DNA of 48,709 nt from Acidobacteriota bacterium (lineage in GTDB: Bacteria; Acidobacteriota; Thermoanaerobaculia; Thermoanaerobaculales; Sulfomarinibacteraceae). Shown here piece after piece: positions 41,308 through 48,709 of this stretch; within the stretch, counting starts at the first letter, position 1, and each line of letters starts with the position of its first letter. The stretch is taken from NCBI GenBank assembly GCA_024641545.1, contig JAHECW010000017.1, forward strand, positions 1 through 48,709. Reading direction: 5' to 3'. A program made the position numbers and the translations under genes. A model generated the notes under the pieces. That model worked only from the letters and a program-made list of their open reading frames with translations, searched no databases and was not told the DNA's origin.

Positions 41308-43062
41308 GTGGCGGCCCCAGCCCTCGGTCGCCGCCTCCAGGCCCTCTTCTGGGAGTTCAGCCCGGCGCTTCGCCGACACCTGAGGAGTCTGCGCAAATCA
41401 GTCTCCGTCGTGCTCCACCGGGCCCGCCGCCTTGCCGCCCCGGGCACGGGCCCGCGGATTGTGGCGGTACGTGCGACATCGCCGACGCCGGTGCTCCCCG
41501 ACCCGGCGGTGACCATCATCGGCGCGGCCCGGGACGACGGCGCCGCGTTCATCGCGCACGGGCGCGGTCTCGAAGCACTGCCCCCGTGGCACATCGAGGC
41601 CATGCTCATGGCCGCCGCGGCCGAGGACCTGAACTGGGTTGCCGCCGGTTGGGCGCCACCCGCCCCGGGCCGTCACGGGCCGTCGGGGGTCGTCCTGCGC
41701 GACCCGCAGATTCCGGAATCGGCTCATCTCCTCCTGCGCCGGCCGACCGCGGCCCGGGCTCGGTGCGCAGCGGTGACCGGGCGCGCCCTCCCCCACATCA
41801 CTTCCCCGGAAAACTGCGACGGGCTCAGACCCATCGCCGAGCACACCACTGCAGCCGGGCCGCACCGGATTCGACCCGACCTGGCCGCCGCAGCCGTCGT
41901 CGAGAGTCCGTGGTTTCCGGTGGACGAGGCGCTGGCCCGGTTCCCCGCCGTCGATGGGCCGCCGACGGCGCTCTTCCTCCTGCCCTTCCTCGCGGTGGGC
42001 GGCGCCGAGCGGCTGCTCTTCGAGCTCATGGCGGGCCTCGGAAACCGCTATCGGCTCGTCATCGCCACCACCGATCCCCACCTCGAGTCCTTCGGCCAGA
42101 CCGTCGACCGGGCGCGGCGGCTGACCCCCCACGTCTACACCCTCGGCGACTGGCTGCCGCGAGAGGCGGTGCCCTCGGCCATCCGCCACCTCATCCGGCG
42201 CTGGAGGGTCGAGAGCCTCGTCTGCTGGAACGGTTCGGTCACCTTTTATGACGAGGTTGCGGACCTTCGCCGGGTCTTTCCCGAGCTCCACATCGTCAAC
42301 CAGCTTTTCAACCACCGGGGCGGGTGGATCGATCACTTCTCACCGACGCTCATCCGCTCGGTGGACACCCAGATCGCGGTCAACACCCCCATCGCTGAGG
42401 CCCTGGTGACCGAGCGGGGGGTCCCCGAGAACCGTGTGGTCACCATCCATCACGCGGTCGGTCCACCCGAACCCCGAAACCTTGATCGCCGCGCCAGCCT
42501 CCGCCGGGAGCTCGGCGTCGACGACGCCACAATGGTGGTGGGCAGCTTCATCCGGATGCACCCGCAGAAGAGACCCCTGGACATCATCGAGCTCGCCCGC
42601 CGCATGACCGGCGACAAGATCCACTTCTTTCTCGTCGGCGGCGGTCCGCTCGATGGCGCCGTCAACCGGGAGGTCGCCCGCAACCGGCCGCCGAATCTGA
42701 CGAGATGGCCTCTTCAGCACGACGCGACGGCGCTCTACGACGCCATCGATCTCTGCCTGATGACCTCCACCTTCGAGGGACTGCCGATCTTCCTCCTCGA
42801 CGGTCTCGCCCGCGGCATACCCTGCGTCGCAACCGCGGTCGGCGACATCCCGTTGCTGGTCGGCGACGGCGGCGGCCGGGTCGTCGAACGCGCCGGCGAC
42901 CTCGATGAGCTGGCCGCCGCCCTCCGCGCCTACCTCGACCCCGACCACCGGCGATCCGATGGCGAGAAGGGCCGCTCCGTCGTCGAAACCCGGTTCGGCC
43001 TCGACCGCTACCTCGCCGCCTACGAGGCGGCGATCTTCCGCCGCGGGTGCGGCGAAAGATAA
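41308..43062 (+). CDS. GT4 glycosyltransferase, paralog of the preceding gene
   Basis: A 584-residue protein with the same layout: a ~215-residue N-terminal region, then GT-B with 'PTALFLLPFLAVGGAERLLFELMAGL', 'VVGSFIRMHPQKRPLDIIELARRM' and 'STFEGLPIFLLDGLARGIP'. The second acid of the E-x7-E nucleotide-sugar motif is Asp here (E-x7-D), a conservative change that may alter activity. GTG start at 41308, contiguous with the upstream stop (TAGGTG), so translation is coupled. It shares the block 'RMHPQKRPLD' with its neighbour, suggesting a tandem duplication followed by divergence. Its TAA is overlapped by heptad element R6. Confidence 0.87.
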   Translation: MAAPALGRRLQALFWEFSPALRRHLRSLRKSVSVVLHRARRLAAPGTGPRIVAVRATSPTPVLPDPAVTIIGAARDDGAAFIAHGRGLEALPPWHIEAMLMAAAAEDLNWVAAGWAPPAPGRHGPSGVVLRDPQIPESAHLLLRRPTAARARCAAVTGRALPHITSPENCDGLRPIAEHTTAAGPHRIRPDLAAAAVVESPWFPVDEALARFPAVDGPPTALFLLPFLAVGGAERLLFELMAGLGNRYRLVIATTDPHLESFGQTVDRARRLTPHVYTLGDWLPREAVPSAIRHLIRRWRVESLVCWNGSVTFYDEVADLRRVFPELHIVNQLFNHRGGWIDHFSPTLIRSVDTQIAVNTPIAEALVTERGVPENRVVTIHHAVGPPEPRNLDRRASLRRELGVDDATMVVGSFIRMHPQKRPLDIIELARRMTGDKIHFFLVGGGPLDGAVNREVARNRPPNLTRWPLQHDATALYDAIDLCLMTSTFEGLPIFLLDGLARGIPCVATAVGDIPLLVGDGGGRVVERAGDLDELAAALRAYLDPDHRRSDGEKGRSVVETRFGLDRYLAAYEAAIFRRGCGER

Positions 43063-43171
43063 TTGCGAATTATGAATGATGAATTGCCATCGCAGAGCGC
43101 CATCTGCGACGTTGCGACGTTGCGACGTTGCGACGCGATTCATAATTCAAAATTCATAATTTAAAATTGAT
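43061..43171. repeat. Heptad-array palindromic element, copy R6, with 8-bp tandem repeat core
   Basis: Left heptads AATTGCG, AATTATG, AATGATG, AATTGCC (43061-43088) begin within the upstream stop codon TAA. Core left half CATCGCA (43088-43094). The right half is replaced by four 8-bp units TGCGACGT/TGCGACGC (43105-43136). Right heptads GATTCAT, AATTCAA, AATTCAT, AATTTAA, AATTGAT (43137-43171). Confidence 0.85.
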
Positions 43172-43174
43172 GCG

Positions 43175-43180
43175 TAGAAT
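43175..43180 (+). promoter_or_regulatory. -10 box before the GT2 gene at 43190
   Basis: TAGAAT ends 9 nt before the ATG at 43190, with no ribosome-binding site between them, consistent with a leaderless or nearly leaderless transcript. It lies immediately after heptad element R6, which could supply the AT-rich upstream DNA. Confidence 0.45.
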
Positions 43181-43189
43181 ATCCGTGCA

Positions 43190-44146
43190 ATGAGCCCTGC
43201 CGTCAGCGTCATCATCCCCAGCTTCAACCACGAAGCGTTCATCGGTCGAGCCATCGACAGTGCCCTCGCCGTCGATGGCGTCGACCTCGAGGTGATCGTC
43301 GTGGATGACGGCTCCACCGACGCGAGCCGCGCCCGCCTCGAGCAGGTCGAAGACTCCCGGGTTCGGGTCCACCTCCAGGAGAATCAGGGGGCCCACGCGG
43401 CCCTCAACCGCGGTCTCGAAGAGGCGGGCGGCGATTTCATCTTCATCCTCAACTCCGACGACGCCTTCGTGCCCGGCCGGATCAGCGCACTCACCGGCAG
43501 GCTCAAGAGAAACCGCCGCGCGGCCCTCGCGGCGAGCTGGATCGAGGTCGTCGACGCCGACGACGCCCGGCTCGGCGTCAAGCAGGCGTGGCACACCCTG
43601 CCGCCGTGGCCGGCGCCGTCACCCGGACCCTTCCTCTCCGCCCTCGGCGACCCCCGCCTGGCGCTGCTCGAGACGAACTGGATCTCCACCACGTCCAACA
43701 TCGCCTTCCCCGCGTCACTGGTGCGCGACCACGGCCTCCGCTTCGCGCCGCTGCGCTACGCCCACGACTGGGACTTCATCCTCTCTGCGGGCCACCTCGG
43801 AGCCCTGGAGCTGGTCGAGGAGCCCCTCGTCCGCTACCGCGTCCACGGGACCAACACCATCGGAGAGGGTGGCGCCGAGGGCGAGGGGCGGATGCGGTTC
43901 GAGATTCTCTGGGTGGTGGCGCGGCACGCCATGCGTCTGATCCGGTCGTCGGCCGGATCCGACGCCGAGCTCGCCGACCTCCGCCTCCGCCTCGCCGCCT
44001 CGGCGCCGACCTTCGGCCGCAGCGCCCTGCTCGACCAGCTGCTGCTCCTGCGGGGTTCCGGCGAGCGCGCACCCGCTGCGTACGACGCGCTGCTCGACGA
44101 CGGCAACCCGTTTCGAGAGTGGGCGGTCAACGCGCTCGCCGGATGA
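43190..44146 (+). CDS. GT2-family glycosyltransferase
   Basis: A 318-residue GT-A enzyme: 'SPAVSVIIPSFNHEAFIGRAIDSAL' at the N-terminus, 'LEVIVVDDGSTDASRARLEQ', 'NQGAHAALNRGLEEAGGDFIFILNSDDAFVP' (S-D-D as the DxD metal site) and 'RYAHDWDFILSAG' (base region D-W-D). The C-terminal ~90 residues are helical. Donor sugar unknown. No Shine-Dalgarno precedes the ATG. It converges on the second sulfatase-fold gene with only 6 bp between stops and continues the glycan gene run, though probably on its own promoter. Confidence 0.9.
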   Translation: MSPAVSVIIPSFNHEAFIGRAIDSALAVDGVDLEVIVVDDGSTDASRARLEQVEDSRVRVHLQENQGAHAALNRGLEEAGGDFIFILNSDDAFVPGRISALTGRLKRNRRAALAASWIEVVDADDARLGVKQAWHTLPPWPAPSPGPFLSALGDPRLALLETNWISTTSNIAFPASLVRDHGLRFAPLRYAHDWDFILSAGHLGALELVEEPLVRYRVHGTNTIGEGGAEGEGRMRFEILWVVARHAMRLIRSSAGSDAELADLRLRLAASAPTFGRSALLDQLLLLRGSGERAPAAYDALLDDGNPFREWAVNALAG

Positions 44147-44152
44147 GCCGGG

Positions 44153-46510
44153 CTACTTGATATAGCCGAGGGCCCGAAGCTGCTCTGCGAGCTCGTCATC
44201 ATCGACGGCGGCCGGTGGCCCGCCCAGGATGATGTCTCCCTGCCAGCGCACGGCCAGGCCGATTTCTCCCTCGGCCAGGCCCCGCCGAACCCGGCGCCAC
44301 CGTTCGCCATCGAGCACGACGGCCTCGGTACCCTCGAGGTTCTGCACGTCAAACCGCTCCCTCAAGGAGACGACCGAGCCGAATTGCTCGATCTCGCCCG
44401 CGACGGTCAGTGCGCCGCCGAAGACCTTCTCGAAAACGACGGTGAAGCTGCGGCCCGCCGGGACGTCCACCGACGCCTCGCCCATCCCGTCCCACCGGAG
44501 AAACGGCCCGTCCATGCCGATCACCTTGGTCCCCACCGGTCGGACGGGCGCCCCGAGAATCCGCCCCTGCAGCCGGGCGTCGCCGGTCTGAATCCGCAAC
44601 CGCAACCCGGCCGCGCGCCCGTACAGGTACGACGTCACCTTGGATTCGAGGCCATCGGCCCGGACATCGGCTTCGGCCAGATTCGCCGTCTCAGCGTGGT
44701 CTCTTTCGAGATCGAAGAGCTCGCGTCGACCCTTCGCCGGCGGCCAGGCCGCGTTGTTCAGAGTGAACTTGAGGCGGTTGTCGATCCTCAGCGAGACGCC
44801 CCGATTCGGCGCCGCCGAGTAGCTCCAGGCCTCGGCCGGCACCGCCGCCGGCTCACCTCGCAGTAAAGGCGCCAGCGAGACCCCGTCCATGGATCGCGAC
44901 GGCTCGATCCCGAGCACGTCGAGGATGGTCGGAGTCACGTCGATGAGGCGGACCTGACGATCGACCCGCCGCCCGCCGCCGGCGGCCCCGGGCGCGGCGA
45001 TGATCAGGGGAACGAGCAGGTTTTCGTCGGTGAGAAAGATGTGGCCCACGCGGCCGGCCTCGCCCAGCGACTCGCCGTGGTCCGAGGTGAAGACGATCAC
45101 GGTCCGGCTCGTGATCCCGAGCTCGTCCATCCCGTCGAGCAGACGGCCGATCTCGTGGTCCATGTAGGCGACACCGCTGTCGTACATGGCCGTGATCATG
45201 CGCCGATTCCCGTCGGACGGCTCGAGCGGCGACTCTCCACCGTCCTGCGGCCGCCAGACGAACCGGTTGACCTGCTGAAACCCGTTCTCGACGCTGTTCT
45301 TCGGCGACTTCAGGGCGACCCGTCCGGCGGGAGGGTCGCCCGGGTCGGCCGACACGCGATCGAAGAACCCGGCGCGGACACGGTAGGGGTCGTGCACCGC
45401 GTAGGTATGGAGAAAGAGGGCGAACGGGCGGGCCTGCTCGACCGCCATCCACGCCAGTGCCCTGTCGACGCCGGCCTCGAGCTCACCCCGGTCCCGCGCC
45501 CGGTCCGGCCAGGTCACGTAGCGGTCGAATCCCTGGGCGAATCCGAAACGGGGATCGAGGTACGCACCGCCGGTGAAGGCGGCGGTCTCGTAGCCGGCGC
45601 GGGCGAGAATCTCGGCAAGAAAATCGAGGGCGAGCACGGCGTCGCCGCCGCCGGGTGCGCCGAGCCCTCCGACATCGTGGTTGACTCCGTGGCGCACCGC
45701 ATCGAGACCGGTGAGGAGCGAAACGTGCGACGGCAGTGTCCACGGCGCCGGCGCCACGGCGGCGGTGAAGATCACCGCATCGGCGCCGGCCCAACCGTCG
45801 ATCCGGGGCGTCGTGGGCAGCGGGTAACCGTAGAGCGAGAGGTGGTCGGCGCGCAGTGTGTCGATGGAGATCAGGACCACGTTGAACCGTTCGTCCCGCC
45901 CGCCGTCCGTCGCCACCACCTCGGGATCGGCCAACAACGGGACGCCGAGGACCTCGCCGGAGCCGGGCTCGACGGCGGCCGTGATCACCAGCTCGACCTC
46001 TCGGCCGAGCCACGGTTCGAGGCCGGCGCGCACCTCCCACCAACGATCGGTGCTCTCGGCGGCGGGGTCGATCCGGTGTTCGAAGAGCTCGGCCTCCTGC
46101 CCGTCGGTCCCCCGCACGATCCCGCTAAAGACGGCCGGGCGGGCGAAACCGGCGGGCACCCCGACCGACGCCCGGAGCTCGGCCCCTCCGGCGACGAAGA
46201 TCCGGACCTCGAAAGTCGACCCCGGTGGCAGCGGCGCGGCGGTGCGCAGGTCGTTGCCGAGCTCGGCCTTCGCGACCGCCGGCGGACCCCGAAACCGCTG
46301 AATGAACGATGGCTTCTCGGTCGCGCCGAGAAGGCGATGGGGCTCGTCGGCGATGAGCCGGACCATCGGTCGCTCGCCGACCCGCACCGGGGCCGCCGGC
46401 GGTGCGCCTCCACAGCCTCCGAAGCCGATGACGAGGGCCGCCGTTACAGCGCAGACGCGGTCACGCCCCGCTCGATAGAAAACTGCCTCATGGTCGCTGG
46501 AAGCCGCCAC
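44153..46510 (-). CDS. Second sulfatase-fold lipoprotein with Thr nucleophile
   Basis: A 785-residue homolog of the protein at 26068-28890. Lipoprotein leader with 'GFGGC' (Cys33), N-terminal beta domain to ~205, catalytic domain with 'NVVLISIDTLRADHLSLYG' (Asp217), 'APWTLPSHVSLLTG' (Thr258, His262), 'FALFLHTYAVHDPY', 'VIVFTSDHGESLGE' and 'GHIFLTDENLLVPLII'. The usual C/S-x-P-x-R is T-L-P-S-H, so formylglycine chemistry is not expected. After ~595 comes a C-terminal beta region ending 'LAEQLRALGYIK', matching the other homolog's ending. GTG start at 46510; an internal start is possible. It lies 30 bp after the beta-helix gene on the same strand. Confidence 0.85.
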   Translation of the reverse strand: MAASSDHEAVFYRAGRDRVCAVTAALVIGFGGCGGAPPAAPVRVGERPMVRLIADEPHRLLGATEKPSFIQRFRGPPAVAKAELGNDLRTAAPLPPGSTFEVRIFVAGGAELRASVGVPAGFARPAVFSGIVRGTDGQEAELFEHRIDPAAESTDRWWEVRAGLEPWLGREVELVITAAVEPGSGEVLGVPLLADPEVVATDGGRDERFNVVLISIDTLRADHLSLYGYPLPTTPRIDGWAGADAVIFTAAVAPAPWTLPSHVSLLTGLDAVRHGVNHDVGGLGAPGGGDAVLALDFLAEILARAGYETAAFTGGAYLDPRFGFAQGFDRYVTWPDRARDRGELEAGVDRALAWMAVEQARPFALFLHTYAVHDPYRVRAGFFDRVSADPGDPPAGRVALKSPKNSVENGFQQVNRFVWRPQDGGESPLEPSDGNRRMITAMYDSGVAYMDHEIGRLLDGMDELGITSRTVIVFTSDHGESLGEAGRVGHIFLTDENLLVPLIIAAPGAAGGGRRVDRQVRLIDVTPTILDVLGIEPSRSMDGVSLAPLLRGEPAAVPAEAWSYSAAPNRGVSLRIDNRLKFTLNNAAWPPAKGRRELFDLERDHAETANLAEADVRADGLESKVTSYLYGRAAGLRLRIQTGDARLQGRILGAPVRPVGTKVIGMDGPFLRWDGMGEASVDVPAGRSFTVVFEKVFGGALTVAGEIEQFGSVVSLRERFDVQNLEGTEAVVLDGERWRRVRRGLAEGEIGLAVRWQGDIILGGPPAAVDDDELAEQLRALGYIK

Positions 46511-46540
46511 CGAGGAGAGCTTACCACCGCCTCCTGGGCC

Positions 46541-48709
46541 TTACAGGGTGCCCGAACTCCAGGCGGAGGTGTCGCCCGATTCGAAATCGTCGGCGAACAG
46601 GGGCGGCGGGACCTCGTCGACGTACAGCGTCACCTCGGCCGTCGCCCCGCCCTCCTCGGTCAGCACAAAGAGCCGGTAGGTTGTGGTGACCGTCGGCGAC
46701 ACCGTCACCGACCCCGACGCGGCCGACGGGATGACGACCCCGTGATCGAGCACGGCGCTGATGAAGGTCCCGCCGGTGGTCGACCACTGCAGCTGCGCCT
46801 GGTCGCCCGATGAGATGAAGGGCGGCAGGGCGGTCAATGTTGCCGCCGGCGCCTCGGCCGAGATCACCGCGGCACTGCGCTGGACGCCGTCCACGTTCAG
46901 GGTGTGGGTCCCGGCCGACACCTGGGCCAGGCCCTTGAAACCACTGACGGGCGAGCCGTCGAGGGTCGCCGAACCGCCCGTCCACGCGTATCCGACAAAG
47001 GCCGCGGTGGGTCCGGCCGGATCGCCGGCTGCGCCGCCCGGGAGGATCGCGCGCGGCGCGGCGGCGATGGCCGCGACCACCGGCGCCGAGCTCGGGTTGC
47101 CGTTGTTGACCTGAGATTTGTCGGTGGAGGGGGTGCCCCCCGTCCGGTTGATCACCAGGCCGTTGAGTTCGCTCGCCGTTTTCGCTCCGCCGGCCAGCGG
47201 ATCGCGATAGACCTGCGCGCCCGGCGCCCGGTCGAAGATCGTGTTGCCGTTGAACCGCAGGTCGTTGTACGGCGTTGCAACCGAGCCCTGACGGTCATCG
47301 TCGAAGAGCAGCAGTCCGCGGTCGGAGGTGTTGCTGATCACCGAGTTGGCGACGGTTCCGGTCTGGGACACACCGGTGCTCTCATCGGGGGCGCTGAAGA
47401 TGGCGGCGCCGTACTCGGCGTCGCCGTTGGTGTTCTCGATGAGGGCGCAGTTGTTCAGGTAGACCTCGGTGCCCTGGATGTAGACGCCGCCTCCGAACCG
47501 CTGCGCCGCGTTCCCGGCGAGGGTCGACGCATCGATGTTGACCAGCGACTGCCGGATGGCGCGGAACCCGCCGCCGTGGCTGTTCGTTCCGACCGCTTCG
47601 GATGCCAGAATCAGCGTGTCATCGATATCCGCACGAACCAGATCGACCATCACGCCGCCGCCGGTCCCGGTGCCGATCACGCTCTGCACGACCTGGCAGC
47701 CGGTGAGCACCAACCCGGAGACCGTGATCTCGGCGCGGTTCGCAGTCAGGTTCGGCATCGCCGACACCCCGCCGAGCCCGTACTGGCGGTTCTGATCGCC
47801 GGCCGAGTAGATTCCTCCGCCGATCTGGCCGACGCTGCCCACCGTCTGGTAGGCGCCCTGGATGAGGCTGTCGGTGAGGATGAGGTCGGCAGACGGCCGG
47901 TTGTTCGCTCCGTCCGCCGACGTGTCGTTGGAGATGGCCGACACGGCGCCGCCGAAACCGGTGCCGCCCCCGGTCGCCGTGGCGCGGTTGCCGCGGAAGA
48001 CGCTGTTGGTGATTTCGACCCGGGCCCGGTAGAGGTTGACCCCACCGCCGGTCTCGGCCGAATTGAGGATGAACCGGGAGTTGTCGATGCGCACCGCGGT
48101 CTGATCCTCGGCGTGCAGGCCGCCGGCCTCGGTGGGGGCCGGGGGGTTGATGCCCGGGTACGGTACGGCCTTGTTGCCCTCGAAGGTGCAGTTGGCGACC
48201 TCGACGGTCGACCGGGGGATCGAGACCGGATCCTGCCACTGCCCGATGACGTAAAGCCCGCCACCGACGTATCCGGCCTGGTTGCCCGCGAATCGGCTGT
48301 TGGTCACGATCAGGCCCGCGTTGCCGACGTGGATTCCGCCGCCGGCCGAGGACGGCCGATGACCGGCCAGGTTGACCCGGTTGTTCGAGAACACCGACTC
48401 GTGCACCACAACCTTCGAAAACTCGCCGACCTTGAGCCCCCCGCCCTCGTTGGTGGCCCGGTTGTCGAGGAACTGGCAACGGATGAACTGCACCTCCGAC
48501 TCGTCGAAGACAAAGGCGCCGCCGCCGCCGGTGATGCCGGCGTCGGAAAAGTTGTCACGGAAGACGCAGTCGGTGAAGACCGCCGGGTTGGCCTCGATGG
48601 TGACGCCGCCGGCGACGCCGTTCTGGGTGGAGAACCCGTTGGCGAAGACGAGGTTTTCGAAGCCGATCTGACCGCCGAGCGAAGGGCTGGTGTTCTGGAC
48701 GCGAAAGAC
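46541..48709 (-). CDS. Large right-handed beta-helix (polymorphic-outer-membrane-like) protein, 5' truncated
   Basis: The frame is open to the right edge of the window, so the N-terminus is missing; 722 residues are seen. The first ~470 are imperfect repeats of the parallel beta-helix/Pmp type with 'GGG' turns and 'F-x-x-N' positions ('CVFRDNFSDAGITGGGG', 'SRFAGNQAGYVGGGLYV', 'CTFEGNKA', 'SVFRGNRATATGGG'). These are followed by a short spacer and an Ig-like beta-sandwich ('TLTALPPFISSGDQAQLQWSTTG', 'SVTVSPTVTTTYRLFV'). The protein ends 'PPLFADDFESGDTSAWSSGTL', the tail type shared with two other exported proteins here. It is probably surface-exposed or secreted, binding or structural; no catalytic residues are recognised. 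Confidence 0.88.
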   Translation of the reverse strand, partial: VFRVQNTSPSLGGQIGFENLVFANGFSTQNGVAGGVTIEANPAVFTDCVFRDNFSDAGITGGGGAFVFDESEVQFIRCQFLDNRATNEGGGLKVGEFSKVVVHESVFSNNRVNLAGHRPSSAGGGIHVGNAGLIVTNSRFAGNQAGYVGGGLYVIGQWQDPVSIPRSTVEVANCTFEGNKAVPYPGINPPAPTEAGGLHAEDQTAVRIDNSRFILNSAETGGGVNLYRARVEITNSVFRGNRATATGGGTGFGGAVSAISNDTSADGANNRPSADLILTDSLIQGAYQTVGSVGQIGGGIYSAGDQNRQYGLGGVSAMPNLTANRAEITVSGLVLTGCQVVQSVIGTGTGGGVMVDLVRADIDDTLILASEAVGTNSHGGGFRAIRQSLVNIDASTLAGNAAQRFGGGVYIQGTEVYLNNCALIENTNGDAEYGAAIFSAPDESTGVSQTGTVANSVISNTSDRGLLLFDDDRQGSVATPYNDLRFNGNTIFDRAPGAQVYRDPLAGGAKTASELNGLVINRTGGTPSTDKSQVNNGNPSSAPVVAAIAAAPRAILPGGAAGDPAGPTAAFVGYAWTGGSATLDGSPVSGFKGLAQVSAGTHTLNVDGVQRSAAVISAEAPAATLTALPPFISSGDQAQLQWSTTGGTFISAVLDHGVVIPSAASGSVTVSPTVTTTYRLFVLTEEGGATAEVTLYVDEVPPPLFADDFESGDTSAWSSGTL

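Overview
This is a GC-rich bacterial chromosome segment with dense, mostly housekeeping-like operons on the left (about 1-22.6 kb) and an envelope or surface-glycan region on the right (about 22.7-48.7 kb). The style suggests an Acidobacteriota-like organism, perhaps Thermoanaerobaculia. The reasons are high GC, many GTG/TTG starts with 4-nt ATGA/GTGA overlaps, exported proteins ending in a short F-x-D-x-F-E-x-G-type tail, and several genes whose -10 box lies directly before the start codon. This placement is an inference; there is no rRNA or other marker here. I found no tRNA, rRNA, CRISPR array, transposase or phage gene.

Layout. (a) 1-2528: the end of an SRPBCC protein, a secreted fasciclin-domain protein with a clear terminator, and peptidase T. 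(b) 2620-4938, minus strand: an iron-sulfur maturation operon (CGFS monothiol glutaredoxin, A-type carrier, YgfZ fused to TPR repeats). (c) 5124-8842: long-chain acyl-CoA synthetase followed by two Get3/ArsA-like ATPases with 3-nt spacing and a 4-nt overlap. A Crp/Fnr regulator converges on them. (d) 9929-14031, minus strand: an ECF-type transporter (double ATPase, S component, EcfT fused to a THEP1-like NTPase) followed by a membrane 4Fe-4S protein. (e) 14186-16420: zinc-ribbon protein, VOC protein and an exported octaheme cytochrome c of the hydroxylamine oxidoreductase type. The octaheme gene has an FNR-like site in its promoter. (f) 16594-20351: TerC, PepSY-TM, DUF4920, RadC, a PerR-type Fur protein and a NifU-domain protein. 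(g) 20563-22591: ECF sigma factor, two-zinc-finger anti-sigma factor and a membrane protein, translationally coupled.

From 22.7 kb on, exported proteins of unknown role alternate with glycan genes: two methyltransferases, five glycosyltransferase genes (one a GT2-GT4 fusion), an SGNH protein, two alkaline-phosphatase-fold 'sulfatases' with Thr in place of the usual Cys/Ser nucleophile, a sialidase-like lipoprotein and a partial beta-helix protein. The 752-residue protein at 35811-38069 looks like a WbdD-type O-antigen chain terminator (methyltransferase, kinase-like domain, coiled coil). Its coil contains a 42-bp, 14-residue tandem repeat, which could tune a molecular ruler.

The most striking non-coding signal is a family of six dispersed AT-rich elements. 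Each is an array of 7-bp units (AATTNAG-like) on both sides of a GC-rich palindromic core (CATCGCA...TGCGATG). They sit at gene 3' ends, and the heptads usually run into a neighbouring stop codon. One copy appears to be interrupted by a 185-bp nested inverted-repeat element. Two other REP-like hairpin doublets share a 10-mer.
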